Made by a program: the position numbers and the translations under genes. Below the pieces are notes generated by a model, which had not been told where the DNA came from, did not search any database, and worked only from the letters and a program-made list of their open reading frames with translations. A stretch of DNA of 64,000 bases from NCBI GenBank assembly GCA_022494885.1, contig JAGVSM010001151.1, positions 54,526-118,525 of the forward strand, read 5' to 3'. This document shows positions 22,376 through 34,529 of this stretch, in pieces (positions within the stretch are counted from its first letter, which is position 1; every line of letters starts with the position of its first letter). This stretch comes from Micrasema longulum. Taxonomy: Eukaryota; Arthropoda; Insecta; Trichoptera; Brachycentridae.

Positions 22376-23101
22376 TTAATTCTACAGTCTGAACGTTAGA
22401 ATATTCCGTCTTTTGATCGTGGTAACACGATGTTACATCACAGTGCGCAATGGAATTAATTACCACAGTGTTTAAGAGTTAAGTAAATAAAATACACACC
22501 AAATACGTATTGTATATGTAATAATGTAACAATAGAAAAAAGTACTTCTCGTTTTTGTTAATACAGCTTACCCACCACATACCGCACACCGCATCTGAGG
22601 ACATAAGTCTCCTTGGCGGTGCCCACATACACGGAAAATTTGCTCGTTGTCAAACGAGAAAAGCTGCCCGAAGGAGCTCTCTGAAATCTGGTAGCCTTAG
22701 CATCTTTGTGCTGAAAGAAAGTAATCCAGAAGTACATAATATGTACTTCATTGGATTGAGAAGAGAGGGAAGTGAATTCTTCACTGACTGGGATTAAATT
22801 GATTGGACATGATCAATTCGCCGAAATGATTACAAAACTTTTTAAAAGCCTTGAAATTCTTTTTAGAAGCCACCAGATCTGTATATCCGACAGAACCTAT
22901 AACAGGGCCACGGATAGTAGCGAGAAGCTCCATTCGGTAATCATAGAGAAGGGGAAAGGGACAAGACCACAGTTTGTTTTTTGTTAATACATAAATACCT
23001 ATTTATATCATTGTACAAATAGACATATTGTATGAAAATATCAATTATTTCCTAAAAAAATTCATGGTTATTTACTTCCAGTGAAATTAAATGGTGTAAA
23101 G

Positions 23102-23300
23102 CAGCGTTTCTCAACCTTTTTAAGCCGGCGGACCGGTGAAAATAGGGATAAATATTGCGGACCGGTAACGCAAGTATAAAATCATTTATTTATGTTTTTT
23201 CTCCTGGTTTTTAATTTTATATTACAGGTATAGAAATAACAAATACTTTCTCGGGAAAAAATATAGGAATACTTTCGTATGAAGAAAAGTCAGACCGCGT
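23102..23300 (+). mobile_element. hAT-like terminus
   Basis: Begins CAGCGTTTCTCAACC, the typical terminus of many animal hAT elements, followed by GGACCGG repeats (GCGGACCGGTAAC). The other end was not located. Confidence 0.5.
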
Positions 23301-23944
23301 TTCCTCTAGATATTAAACATTATTAAGTACAATGTTTGATTATGTCCAAATGCTTGCAGACTGGCTGGATTTACTCCCTGGGGAGTTGTTGATATTTAAA
23401 TTTATTTCAACTACTAAAAAACATTCCAAAATAATAAATGGTTTATATATTGTATAACTTTATAATAAATTAACTAGTAGGTAGTCATGTTATTGTTTAT
23501 TTTTGCATAAAAATGTCTACCTTAAAACAGGTTGTACCTTGTTAGGCAAACAAGACATAATGCAGAGAAATCTATTACCTAAGTATGTATGTATTATATA
23601 AAGAAATTGTAATTTTTGTTAATAAACCATTGTTATTGTTATTAAATCACCTGCTCCTCAAACATATAGTTTCATTTATGTTTTTTTTCTTATTGTGCGT
23701 TTTAAAATATATAAATAAAGATGTTCAGAAATGAAACACAAACATAAATATGTAGCGTTTAAAACTTAGTGATTTCTATCTCGATATTAAAAAGTCTTCT
23801 CTGTATATTTTCACATACATAAAAATGAAAAAAAGTATATTATCAAGTGTCCCCGGCACGAGCAACCCCCCAGTGAGGTCACATTATTTTTCATATTTAT
23901 TATTGTTCATAATGTGAAAAAAAAAATGATTTAATGAATCTAAT

Positions 23945-24131
23945 TATATTTCATAATTACGCTTGTAATCAGCATTATACTAAAATTAATAACATTCATT
24001 TCCTTGCCATTTCCTAAAAAATCCACATAAAATGATAAATAATCTGATCTGTCGAAATTCCTAACATCCTCTAAAGTAAATACATGTTTAAAAGATCCTC
24101 CAAATAAACAAACGAAGCCAGTTTTTTTCAA
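23945..24131 (-). other. Exon-like open segment with a decayed second copy
   Basis: Minus-strand frame with DVRNFDRSDYLSFYVDFLG and NVINFSIMLITSVIMKYN then stop, preceded by TTTACTTTAGAG, an acceptor-like site. A frame-broken copy lies at 25909-26039. It could be the last exon of a lost gene or a repeat; not recognised. Confidence 0.3.
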
Positions 24132-26559
24132 TCCAGATTATTAATATCTTTTGTTATCTTTTTTAAAAACTTTTACATTGAATGATTTGAAGAATATTAT
24201 TTTCTTATTTTATTTTATTCAAATAATATAATTATACATTTTTACAGTTTTTAAAATTTCAACTGTTATATTTTTACTAAAACTAAAATCCCACCGAGCC
24301 ACTTTCTGTAGCTTGTTGATTTAAGCCAGGGGGTACACCTACAATGCATATTGTTTAAAATAATCAAATATACCCGATTTAAACAGAGATTTAATAAATC
24401 CTTATGGGTTAATTAATAATGAAGTGATATTAGTGAGCATGAAGTGTCGGGTGAAAACTAGTTTTTAGTGTAAAATTAAACTAGATTTTTGGACTGGGAT
24501 TATTTTATTTTTCATAACATTTTACATTTATACAAACATATTGATCGTTTACCAGTTATTCCACATTCTATCATAGTAATACATTCCAGTTCGCGCAAAC
24601 CAATTATGCGAAATCCCTTCATATTTTTTCTAAAAACGTCAAAGATGCCGCGTTCTACGTTAAATCAGACGAATGAAAAAAACTGGTGGTTATAAATGTC
24701 AACCATATTCTATCCAGGGAAAATATTTCTTTATTTAATAAAGAAAGTTTTTAAATAATATTGAAATGTTTAAGTTATGAAAACAAGAGACTTTTATGTG
24801 TGGAAAAAAAAGTTTTTGCAATCGGCTAGTTTCTTATTTTACTGGGAATGGGCTGGCCACGCTTTATAAATATTTGTATTTATTTTTCGAGTGAAATACA
24901 TTCGTTGGTAATAATATTTTTATTTTTCCATAAATACTATTAGAATAAAATATTAATATGGATATCAAAATATAGCGGGAAGCTGTGCATAATCGCTTAT
25001 ATGGACCTTTTGCCATTGGATAAAAATCCCGGCTTGAATTCCAGGGATGGTCAACATGAAACGATAGTTTAATGGGTGGTATCACACTAAAATATTTAAT
25101 CATTATTAAACTAGCACCTGAAGCGTTAGATTGATCGTATTACTTTACAGGAAAAGGTTGCCATAAGCTGCATTTAATTTAATCTTACAGCACCTTATGT
25201 CAAAGATGACAATTTCTATAAAAAAACACGTTTGAAATCAACAGGTTGTCACTGATTTTTAATTTCAAATATATATGTAGGAAATATGCATAAATGGACA
25301 ATTTTTTCTTTTTTGACGGTATGTCGTTCTATCCTCTCTGTTTACTTTTTTGTACGAACATTATGATGGCAATATACTTAATTAGTTGTAAGAGTCTTAT
25401 TGTTAATAGTATAAATTCGTAGGTATTGATAAAATATTGATATTTTTAAACAAAAAACATAAGAAATGAGAAAAAAGAATTTTAAATTATTTAATACTTC
25501 ACAAAAATATATTACAAAATTGAATTTACAGTGTATTCCTCACTGGGAAAACCCTTGCCGAGGAAGATATTTTACAATTTTATTTTTGTATGATATACAT
25601 ATTTTTCCTTAGTGAATTGTTTTAGATTTTTTACTTTTAGAATTTTTTACTTTTAGTTTTAGTTTAAGAATGTTAACTGACTATTTAAAAAATTACAGTT
25701 TAAATAATTTGATTTATTTCCAGTCATTAAAATATTTTTTATTTTCATGTTACAAACTTTTCTAAATCTGTAAAACGGACCCTTGCGTGCAGGTGTTCAT
25801 TCGCAGAATGTCTAGACTGACCATATTCACGCATTGGGCTCGCGGCGAGCACGTGTAACGAGGGTCAGTCTCGTTGAACAGAGTATAGTAACATAATTAA
25901 TCTATTAATATTTCATAATTACGCTTGTAACCAGCATAATATTAAAATTAGTAACATTAATATTCTTGCCATTTCCTAAAAAAATCCACATACTGCAATG
26001 ATTAATAATCTGATATGTCGAAATTCCTAACATCCTCTAGTAACATCTATAATACCAGTAGTCTAAAAATGATTGATTGTATGCCTGTCATGAACGGGCC
26101 TGTTTCACACGTATCGCGCTTATCCACTCGGTCCCGCAAGATTAGGGAGGGTTGACACTTATTTATTATTTTCTTTTTTGATTTTATTTATTTAGTTTCT
26201 ACTCGCGGGTGAAAGTTTTACTAAAAGAAATCGAGTGGAGATAATTCGGCCTCGTTGCGTACTGTTTTGTGTGTTTACTTGCCTATTGATAAATATATAT
26301 TTTTTTAAAATATTGATGAATCCACCCTATGTTATTTTTTGGGAGCGTGCTATGTTGAACAATCGACTAAATTGACTGATAGGAATTTAACGTCTTTTTT
26401 AAAAGTAAATATACTCATTTTCGTCTGATAAAATTGGTCATTTAAAGATCTTTCGGTATAGCACCTTTCAAACACTGTGTATAAGGGAGAAAGAAGTTTA
26501 ATTTTCTCGCTCATAACTCTAATAACATTCATTTTGAAACATCAAAACCATTGAATTAA

Positions 26560-27535
26560 GAATAGTCCAGAAACAGCATACGCACATCAAACAGAAGGCG
26601 ACTCAATTTCTCATATATGCGTAGGTTTACGTTTTGCCCCATTTTTAATATTTTTTTTACAATTAACATAAATTATTAAACAGAGAATTAAAAAAATTAA
26701 ACCTTGTTACTCAACAATGAAATACGTATTAATAGTAAACATAAAAATCCCACAAAGGCATGCCTGTTCGTGGGTATACAAGAAAATGTTAATGAATTTT
26801 TGCCCCTATAATTAATAATGGACAGTTATAATATTTTTGTGTAACATAAGAAAGAAAAAATAAGATATTCTGTAAAAGATAATATGCTATTTTTTTATAG
26901 TAATTAAAAATAAAAAATATTTGAAAAAAACACAAAAATATTCCTTATTATTAAAGGGCAACAAAATAAATCATAGAAAAAAAGAGTTCGTATCTTTAGT
27001 TTGAATCCCGGATAGTGCGTGTTTTTTAAAAGAAAGAAAATTTGTTTCTTTGTAGACGTCGCTCAGTACGCAACTCCTGATTTGAATTCAACTATGCCGT
27101 GTTGTGTCCTTTTAAAGCGTAGAAATACTGCTAGGATCTTAAAGAAACAGGATTGCATCACATTTTATGTGTAATTAACAACGAATGTTTAATTGGCAAA
27201 TGAATTACTTAAAAATTGAATTATTTTTCCATCTGTCAGATTGTCGAAGAAACAAAATGGAAATTTCGTTAGTATTGCCAGGGTAGATTTTTTTTTAACC
27301 CTACTTTGCTCATTTAATAAACAAACTAATGAAAATTAGACCTCGGATTTCACAACGCTGTGGGGGACATTTTAACGACATTATCTTTAAAACATCAAAT
27401 ATTATTTACCATGATATAAAAATATCCGTTTTGTGTCAAATAAAATTTGTTTTATATTTTAAGTTCAAAGTTCATAAATTCAATTACTCTTATTAAATGA
27501 CCCTTTATTTATCTAACCTGTTGTGTCTTAAGTCT
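26560..27535 (+). mobile_element. Kolobok-like element, 5' complete, interrupted by a second repeat
   Basis: TTAA at 26556-26559, then GAATAGTCCAGAAAC. Interrupted at about 26640-27040 by a repeat with a CCCACAAAGGCATG hairpin; the element resumes with the THAP-start segment. The 3' terminus is missing. Confidence 0.65.
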
Positions 27536-27834
27536 CAAATTATCTCAAATCTCCACTGATAGTTATGTTCAATAATTAGGAGAAAACTAAAATATTTTAT
27601 AATTAGGTACGACTAAAGTAGTTATTTTATTACAGAAAAGTACAGTCTGTGAAAAAAGTGTATGCATTTTAATATTTGTTGATTGTTCTAGCATTGAACA
27701 TGTCTCAAATTACACACAGTCTCAATTTCGAGAATTAAATTTGATTTTTTTTACGATTTTTGAAAAAGGTTTAATTTTGCTTTTGATTGGATTTTTTTTT
27801 ATTTGATGACGTAAGAGTTTAAAAAAAATGTTAT

Positions 27835-28016
27835 AAAAATAAATACTAGCGTTCTTATCATCTACCCAAATATTTCAATTTTGGTGGCCATTTTCAACGA
27901 GTTGTAAATAACTCACTATTAGAAAATGGAAATCGGAAAAGTTGTGGTAGAGTGGGGTTCGAACCTCGGACCTCTGATCCATGAGTCCTTAACACTAGCC
28001 ACGGGACCACAACCCG
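27835..28016 (-). mobile_element. tRNA-derived SINE, family 1 (block B)
   Basis: Orthologous to the copy at 5655-5820, including flanks on both sides. Confidence 0.7.
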
Positions 28017-28321
28017 ACTCAAATTATATCGTGCTTTTTAAAGCTGAAAATTTGTTTTATTAATTTTCTGTAATTGTGCATGACATATTTGCAATACTAT
28101 TCATGGAAACTGTTTTTTTAATTTAATTTATTGTCTCGTGGTTTAGGCAGTAAAATGCTATATGGGAAACTACGACTTTCTTATTGTGTCTCATGTTTGC
28201 AACATTTGCAGGTAAATTGGGACAACAACAAAAAAAGAAAAAAGAAATTTAAGGATATTGTCTGTCTCAAGTTGTATGCTTTTACGGTAAGTAAATAGTC
28301 AAGTCTTGTTATTTTTTTGCT

Positions 28322-28403
28322 GTCTTATTCGATAGTCTTTGTACTATTAGAATTTGTGTTACCAAGTCTTTTAATCAATTCTTCGGTCTCGTTTAAGCGC
28401 ACT
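28322..28403 (-). pseudogene. Tail of the unrecognised C-terminal exon, block B
   Basis: Minus-strand VRLNETEELIKRLG... parallels the exon ending at 6265 in block A. Similarity stops abruptly at about 28403, so the upstream part was deleted or replaced. Confidence 0.4.
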
Positions 28404-28726
28404 GAAATTTGAACACCTCATTTAAGATGGGATTTCAAGGTTAACGTTGCTATTTTTAAGTAAAATTTTAATCAACCTCTACTTGATCAAAACTCAAACT
28501 TTATATGAATGCCTAATGCGGCCCTGACATATTGCCCATAATTAACAGTCATTATCAACAGTAAACATACTTTAATTGACAAATTTATCTTTTAAATTGA
28601 GAAAAAACAGTATCTGAAGTAAATATATTGATACAAAGAAAGTTTTTAAGTAACAAAATACACGACTTGGGACAATAAATGCCAAAAATCAATGTAAATC
28701 ATGGGAAAATATTCGGAATCAATTAC

Positions 28727-28797
28727 CTGTGAAAACTGACTCCTTTAACACCTTTGACGCTCATACTGCTGCAACCAAACATACTGCAATTCGCCAT
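28727..28797 (-). CDS. THAP-domain first exon, block B (open)
   Basis: ATG at 28797 opens MANCSMFGCSSMSVKGVKGV followed by SFHR at the donor GTAATT. The C4...C9 pair and SFHR are hallmarks of a THAP zinc finger, which binds DNA and is used in both host factors and transposases. The remaining exons were not identified; a C-terminal exon shared with block A lies about 330 bases downstream. Confidence 0.5.
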
Positions 28798-29647
28798 AGT
28801 TGATTTTTATTCATTATAACGTAAATATCCAAAATATTTATAAACAAAGCCAAGCACAGCCACAATAGCGTCCGATCGAACCGTTATGATTATGTTGTAA
28901 AATAAAACAAAATGGCCACCAATTGGTTGCTAACCAACAAACCAACATCGCTTGCGTTCTATGAAACATAGTGATAAGGGCTTCTCTCTAGGTTACGCAT
29001 TATTATGAATGACACTTAAATAGTATTAAAAATACTCCATGAATTCATTCATGTGTACATGTTATACCATAATGGGTCCGACATCCATATATGCAGTAAT
29101 GTTTCCATGCAAGGTCCCAACACCTGTTTCTGGATTTGTTATCATTTCAATATTTACATCTGTAGCATTGATATTTTTCGGCCCCTTGCACATGTCAAGG
29201 TGTTCCCAAAATATATCATATGGACCCTAAAAAAATACATATTTTATTGTAATGTGATACAGACTGAGCCTTCACCGTGTAAGTGGTAGATACTTAACTA
29301 TTAAAAAAAGAGAAGAAATCGTAAAAAAATAATCGGATGATTTTGAATATCAGGACAGTGAAATGATTTTGTGTTTTTCAACTATTTTATTTTATTTATT
29401 TGGGATTTTTACAGCTATTTACATTTAAAAAAAAGGTAGAAATATATTGAATATAATAGAACCAATTAAAAAAATCACTGTTAATCTAATAATACATAAT
29501 ATACAAGAAAAGTTATACATATAGTTATAGTTTTAGATTCCAAGCTTATATTTGAAATTCACATTAGTGGAATTATTAAAAAGGCATACAAAATGCTAGG
29601 TTTTTTAATGCGACTTTAAAAACATTAAAACATTTATATTGCTAAAC

Positions 29648-30372
29648 AGGATGTTCTTTAAACCATGTCACATCCGAAACCACAATGATCAGTATGAGCA
29701 AGAAGACATATAGGCACATTAAATTATTTTTTTAGAACAAATAACATTTTAAAAATAAAATATCAAAAAAACAAATGGTTGCTTACTTCTGCAGGGGAGA
29801 AGTGAGAGGAGCGCGGCGCAGCATCAGACCATATTTTTTATTACAGGTGTTTTTAAATTAATGAATTTATAAAGTTAAAATGCTTATCTTTATATACATA
29901 TAATTCCACTGTATGTGTTATGTCACTGAACTCCTACTAAACAGCTAAACCGATTTACGTGCGGTTTTTAAAGAAATATAGATCTTTGCTCTGCGCGTGT
30001 TCGTAGATATTAAAATCTACAATCTAATATGTAAAAAGAAGTAAGGAACATAAATGTTTAATTCATCGATCTACCGGGGTTGCAAAATGCATTTACAAAA
30101 AAATTTAAAGATGTTGTTTTTGTATAAAAAATTTTTGTTTTTGAATGTTTACAAACATTTGTTTGCATTGGGTTTTTGTGGATCTCAATTAGATTCTTTC
30201 CTTAAATTCCTTAAAGTTTCTACCCATTTAGTTCTTTTCATTGGATTTTTGGTATTTTTGGTAACTGACGTCAACAACGATGCAGAATTACTGAAACGTG
30301 TTATAACAGGTGACAAAACATGAGTTTATGTATATGACATCGAAACTAGGGCTCAATCGTCCCAGTGGAGGC
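29648..30372 (+). mobile_element. mariner fossil in block B
   Basis: 5' part GGATGTTCTTTAAACC... through AAATGGTTGCTTACTTCTGC, then a gap filled by unrelated AT-rich sequence, then a transposase trace VNNDAELLKRVITGDKT and YDIETRAQSSQW. Confidence 0.55.
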
Positions 30373-30401
30373 AGAAAAATAAACAAATAAAAAAAAAAGT
30401 C

Positions 30402-31015
30402 TACAATATTTTAAGTTTGTCCAAATTTTTGTAGACAAGGACTGGATTTAACTCCCTAGGAAGCTGTTTATATTAAAATATTACAACAGAGATTGAGAAC
30501 ATTTAAGAGAAGGTAATATAGAAGTCTAGGCATCTATAAGGCTTATGACCTGCCATTGGCTGGATAAGTGGCCACTTTACACACTGAGTAACATTCACCA
30601 TTCTGCCGATATTTGAACATTTATATTCCTTCAATTATTTCATCTCTTGATATTTTTAAAATTAAAGAGCTAAAACCTTTATTTATGCGGGTGAGATTCA
30701 TCTAATTGAATTATTTCACCTACATACTAGGCAACGCCTGAAAATTTTATTTTTAAATTTTTATACTTCTTCATGGACCAGGTGGATTTATTAACAATAT
30801 TTTGAGTTTGTCCAAATTTTTGTAGACAAGGACTGTATTCAACTCCCTGGGAAGCTGTTAATATTAACATTTTACAACAGAGATGAAGAACATTTTAGAG
30901 AAGGTAATATAGAAGTCTAGGCATCTACAGGGCTTATGACCTGTCAATGGCTGGTTTAAGTGGCCACTTTACACGCTTCTATATTACCTTCACTTAAATG
31001 TTCTTCATCTCAAGT
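30402..31015. mobile_element. Foldback-like repeat, two units with inverted end
   Basis: Two head-to-tail units; the second ends in the inverted arm (TTAAATGTTCTTCATCTC) abutting a Jockey RT fragment. Confidence 0.55.
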
Positions 31016-31019
31016 TATA

Positions 31020-31250
31020 ATTGTCAGAACCTTAAACGACTTTTGTCCTTCTAGATTGCTCCAAAGTAATGTACAGCGGACTTCTCTACAAACTTCATCA
31101 AACCGACATTGACCCTCAACTATACGGGCTTCTAAAATCTTTTTTAAAAGACAGATCATTTACAGTTAAATTAAAAAACTCCTCATCCACCATAAGACGA
31201 ATGACAGCCGGGATTCCCCAAGGCTCCATACTCTTCCTCCTTCAATATAA
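31020..31250 (+). mobile_element. Jockey-like RT fragment
   Basis: Open frame with LLYKLHQTDIDPQLYGLLKS, KDRSFTVKLKN and MTAGIPQGSIL, the RT fingers and palm entry. Cut off on both sides by Foldback-like sequence. Confidence 0.65.
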
Positions 31251-31365
31251 CGGTGTAAGTGGCCACTTAAACCAGCCAATAACAGGTCATAAGCCTTGCA
31301 GATGCCTAGACTTCTATATTAACTTCTCTAAAATGTCCTTCATCTCTGTTGTAATATTGTACCAT
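31251..31365 (-). mobile_element. Foldback-like fragment
   Basis: Inverted core and arm (AGATGCCTAGACTTCTATAT) joined directly to the RT fragment on its left, so the RT piece sits between two Foldback-like pieces. Confidence 0.5.
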
Positions 31366-31654
31366 TGTACCATTTTTAATACAATTTACAAGTTTTAAGC
31401 GCATATTTTTTTCATACTTACGCACCCATACACACGCACCCTCTCCCTCATTCATTCCCACACGCACATGTATCCTCTCCCTCATTCATTCACGCATACA
31501 CACATTCACATACACATGAATACAAACGTCACACAAATACAATTACTAAACTTCTTTTCTTATATATTATGTGTCATTATATTTACAGTGGATTTTTTTA
31601 ATTGGCTTTAGTATTAAGATTTTTCTAATTATTTTGTTTATGTAATAGCTGTAA

Positions 31655-32052
31655 AAATCCCAAATAAAATAAAATAAATAAAATAAATAAAATAAATAAA
31701 ATAAATAAATAAAATAAATAAAATAAATAAAATAAAATAAATAAATATATAAATAAATAAATAAAATAAAATAAAATAAATAAAATAAATAAAATAAATA
31801 AAATAAATAAAATAAATAAAATAAAATAAAATAAATAAAATAAATAAAATAAATAAAATAAATAAAATAAATAAAATAAATAAAATAAATAAAATAAATA
31901 AAATAAATAAAATAAATAAAATAAATAAAATAAAAAATAAATAAAATAAATAAAATAAATAAAATAAATAAAATAAATAAAATAAATAAAATAAATAAAA
32001 TAAATAAAATAAATAAAATAAATAAAATAAATAAAATAAATAAATAAATAAA
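31655..32052. repeat. Microsatellite, TAAAATAAA type, about 400 bp
   Basis: More homogeneous array of the same motif, likely grown from a LINE tail. The FYLFYL open frame on the minus strand is an artefact. Confidence 0.95.
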
Positions 32053-32506
32053 GTATGTTAATAAAATAAGTCATTTAGAGCATGGGATTGAGCAGGATCG
32101 GTTAACCTCGTATAAGAAGGTTGATTCAGGTATAATTCTAGGTATATATTTGACTAATTAGATTGTTATTTTGAGTAGGAATTTTCTGTTATGGCCGTTA
32201 AAGATATATTTAATTCCATATTTTTGGCTAGTATCAGAAATAACATCAATTAACCTGTATCTCAAAAACGAGAGCTGATAGAATAAATCTTGTGGCGTTT
32301 TTGAAATCAGCACATTAAAAATCAATCGTTGGATTTCCGGCACCAATTTTTTTTTTCATTTCGTTGGCCTGTGACTTGATGAACAATATCCAAACATAAC
32401 AAACTGTGATTATTGTACCAATGTCATATGTATTGCTTGATGTTTATTGTTTGTGAACTATCATTATAAAATGAGATTAAAATAAATCTGTAATATTAAC
32501 TAATCT

Positions 32507-33100
32507 AAAGCAAAAATAAAACAAGTCCATACTATCCCAGCCACTACATATTAACTTACCTAAAGCAAAATAAAACAAATCCATACTATCCCAGCCACTA
32601 CATATTAACTTACCTAAAGCAAAATAAAACAAATCCATACTATCCCAGCCACTACATATTAACTTACCTAAAGCAAAATAAAACTAATCCATACTATCCC
32701 AGCCACTACATATTAACTTACCTAAAGCAAAATAAAACAAATCCATACTATCCCAGCCACTACATATTAACTTACCTAAAGCAAAATAAAACAAATCCAT
32801 ACTATCCCAGCCACTACATATTAACTTACCTAAAGCAAAATAAAACAAATCCATACTATCCCAGCCACTACATATTAACTTACCTAAAGCAAAATAAAAC
32901 AAATCCATACTACCCCAGCCACTACATATTAACTTACCTAAAGCAAAATAAAACAAATCCATACTATCCCAGCCACTACATATTAACTTACCTAAAGCAA
33001 AATAAAACAAATCCATACTATCCCAGCCACTACATATTAACTTACCTAAAGCAAAATAAAACAAATCCATACTATCCCAGCCACTACATATTAACTTACC
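32507..33100. repeat. 54-bp minisatellite that multiplies a splice donor
   Basis: Near-identical 54-bp units. The motif TTAACTTAC starts at 32551, 32605, 32659, 32713, 32767, 32821, 32875, 32929, 32983, 33037 and 33091, eleven positions at exact 54-base steps. On the minus strand each unit reads TTTTGCTTTAG then GTAAGTTAATATG, an acceptor joined to a donor. The right-most donor is that of exon 1. In block A the matching locus (about 11950-12020) holds a single, unamplified version. The open frame through the array (18 residues per unit) is a by-product of 54 being divisible by three. Confidence 0.9.
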
Positions 33101-33239
33101 CATGATACTAAATTAAGATCGCGTACAACCATTTCAGCTCCCAAAGTGCTCAGTATAAATACTATATGAATTCTTTCAGCCGTGTATTTCAACGTTTTGT
33201 AGTCAACTAAAAAACATGGTAGTTGTGTGCGATTCATAA

Positions 33240-33249
33240 TATTTATATA
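33240..33249 (-). promoter_or_regulatory. TATA box of block B copy
   Basis: Same TATATAAATA motif and spacing as in block A, with conserved flanks. Confidence 0.5.
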
Positions 33250-33779
33250 CTATTCGCAACCATTAGAGGTGCGAGTATATAACCCATATTCTGATAAAAT
33301 TATTATTAAAATCGCTAAGACGCGTATGTAAGAATTACGTTTCTGTCCATGTTTGAGCATCCATATTTTTTATAGATGCAGATGCAACACATACAAAACA
33401 AAGTATAACTGAGTCAGTAATGATAAGTTCATAATTGTACAGACTAATATACAACTTAACTTATTGGACCTCTGCGACTGAACTCTCTAGTCCTTATTAT
33501 CTTCATCATTCCCTTTTCGCTCCTAATGGTGCATAAGGCACTGCATTGGTACACCAAACGCAGAGTATCTTGAACGGTTTTGTTACTTAAAGGTTAGATA
33601 GATGTCAAAAATGTCAATCTCTACGTTTTCAATGTTGCTATACAATCTGCACATTCTTGATATTGGAGTGAAGAAGGACACATTATTCTTTAAGTAATCT
33701 ACTCATGTAGAATGTTTTTGAGTCCCTAAAGGTATGACCATTAGGAACACTAATTTTTACATTTTTTGAACAGCTTGAA

Positions 33780-34520
33780 CACTCCAGATTGCAAATCTGG
33801 CGTCCATGCAATAACTGACCGAAATTCGGTCAAAACCTATTCTAATGGACATCAGAACAGATATCAAGAAGCTACGATGCCGATACCAGGACGTGGACAT
33901 CGGCTGGATACGGGAATACTGCGGTATCCTTGGCAACGAAAAGGCGGACGAAAAGGCTCAGAAGGCTACGCTCAAGAAGACAGCCCCCGATTTCACCGAT
34001 TTCCCGCTCAGCTTTGCCAAAAGAAAAATAAGAAGCGGGACCCTTAAACTCTGGAACGATCGTAATTTGAGTGAGACTTCCGGAAGTATAACTAAAATGT
34101 TTTTTCCGAACATTTTCCATGCCTATGATTTCAGGAGAATGCAGAAAACTGGCTCACGGGTCATGGTGGGTTCGTGAGAAACTTGCTTCGCTTCAAGCTT
34201 TCCGAGATCGACAGCTGCCCATGCGACGGTGAAACTCCTCAAGATGTCCCTCACCAGTTGATGCATTGCCCCTTTTTCAGCTTTCAGAGACAATAACTGA
34301 GGAGGTGCGATGCAGAAGCCTGGGTGAAAATCTACGCGACATCCCATCGGTGATGGGTAATAAAGAACTTACACGAGAGGTAGTATCATACATGGTCAAA
34401 ATAGTGCAGGCAATTGGTAAAATAAATCAATGTAGGGAACGAAATGCCGGACACTCTTCTAGTAAATCGGAAGGCCTGTTGTCTACTGTCAATAGGCCGG
34501 CTTCTCCTGAAGAATTTTGA
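33780..34520 (+). mobile_element. R1-clade-like LINE RNase H and C-terminus
   Basis: DIGWIREYCGILGNEKADEK fits the RNase H G-W-x-P-G-H-x-G-x-x-G-N-E-x-A-D motif. A second frame has LTGHGGFVRNLLRFKLSEID then CPCDGETPQDVPHQLMHCPF, the terminal C-x-C-x-H-x-C zinc knuckle. Frameshifted, so inactive. Confidence 0.7.
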
Positions 34521-34529
34521 GTGGTTTCC

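Larger units (their letters stand above)
29068..33195 (-). pseudogene. Block B copy of the secreted-protein gene; start codon lost, exon 3 not found
   Basis: Paralogue of the 8-12 kb gene. Exon 1 equivalent 33195-33100 reads LKYTAERIHIVFILSTLGA, but the initiator ATG is ACG and there is no other upstream in-frame Met. Exon 2 (29226-29068) is fully open: GPYDIFWEHLDMCKGPKNIN and YMDVGPIM, same borders as block A. No exon 3 counterpart is visible leftward, where a THAP exon follows. The exon-1 donor lies at the edge of a 54-bp tandem array. It is likely a decayed duplicate, though translation from an internal Met or an unspotted upstream exon is possible. Confidence 0.5.
27670..33640. repeat. 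Segmental duplication, block B
   Basis: Paralogue of block A about 21 kb away. It has its own insertions (mariner at 29.6-30.4 kb, Foldback-like and LINE pieces at 30.4-31.4 kb, microsatellite at 31.7-32.0 kb) and lacks block A's exon 3 region. Confidence 0.75.

Noticed and set aside
22555..22797. 80-codon plus-strand open frame
   Set aside because: No start context, motif or neighbouring exon that I can support; left as anonymous sequence.
31625..32074. 149-codon open frame of FYLFYL repeats
   Set aside because: Same microsatellite artefact.
32507..33100. CRISPR array
   Set aside because: The repeats are directly adjacent with no unique spacers, in an animal genome.
32684..33103. 139-codon frame with an 18-residue repeat (GKLICSGWDSMDLFYFAL)
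   Set aside because: The unit is intronic, contains donor and acceptor motifs, and stays open only because 54 is a multiple of three.
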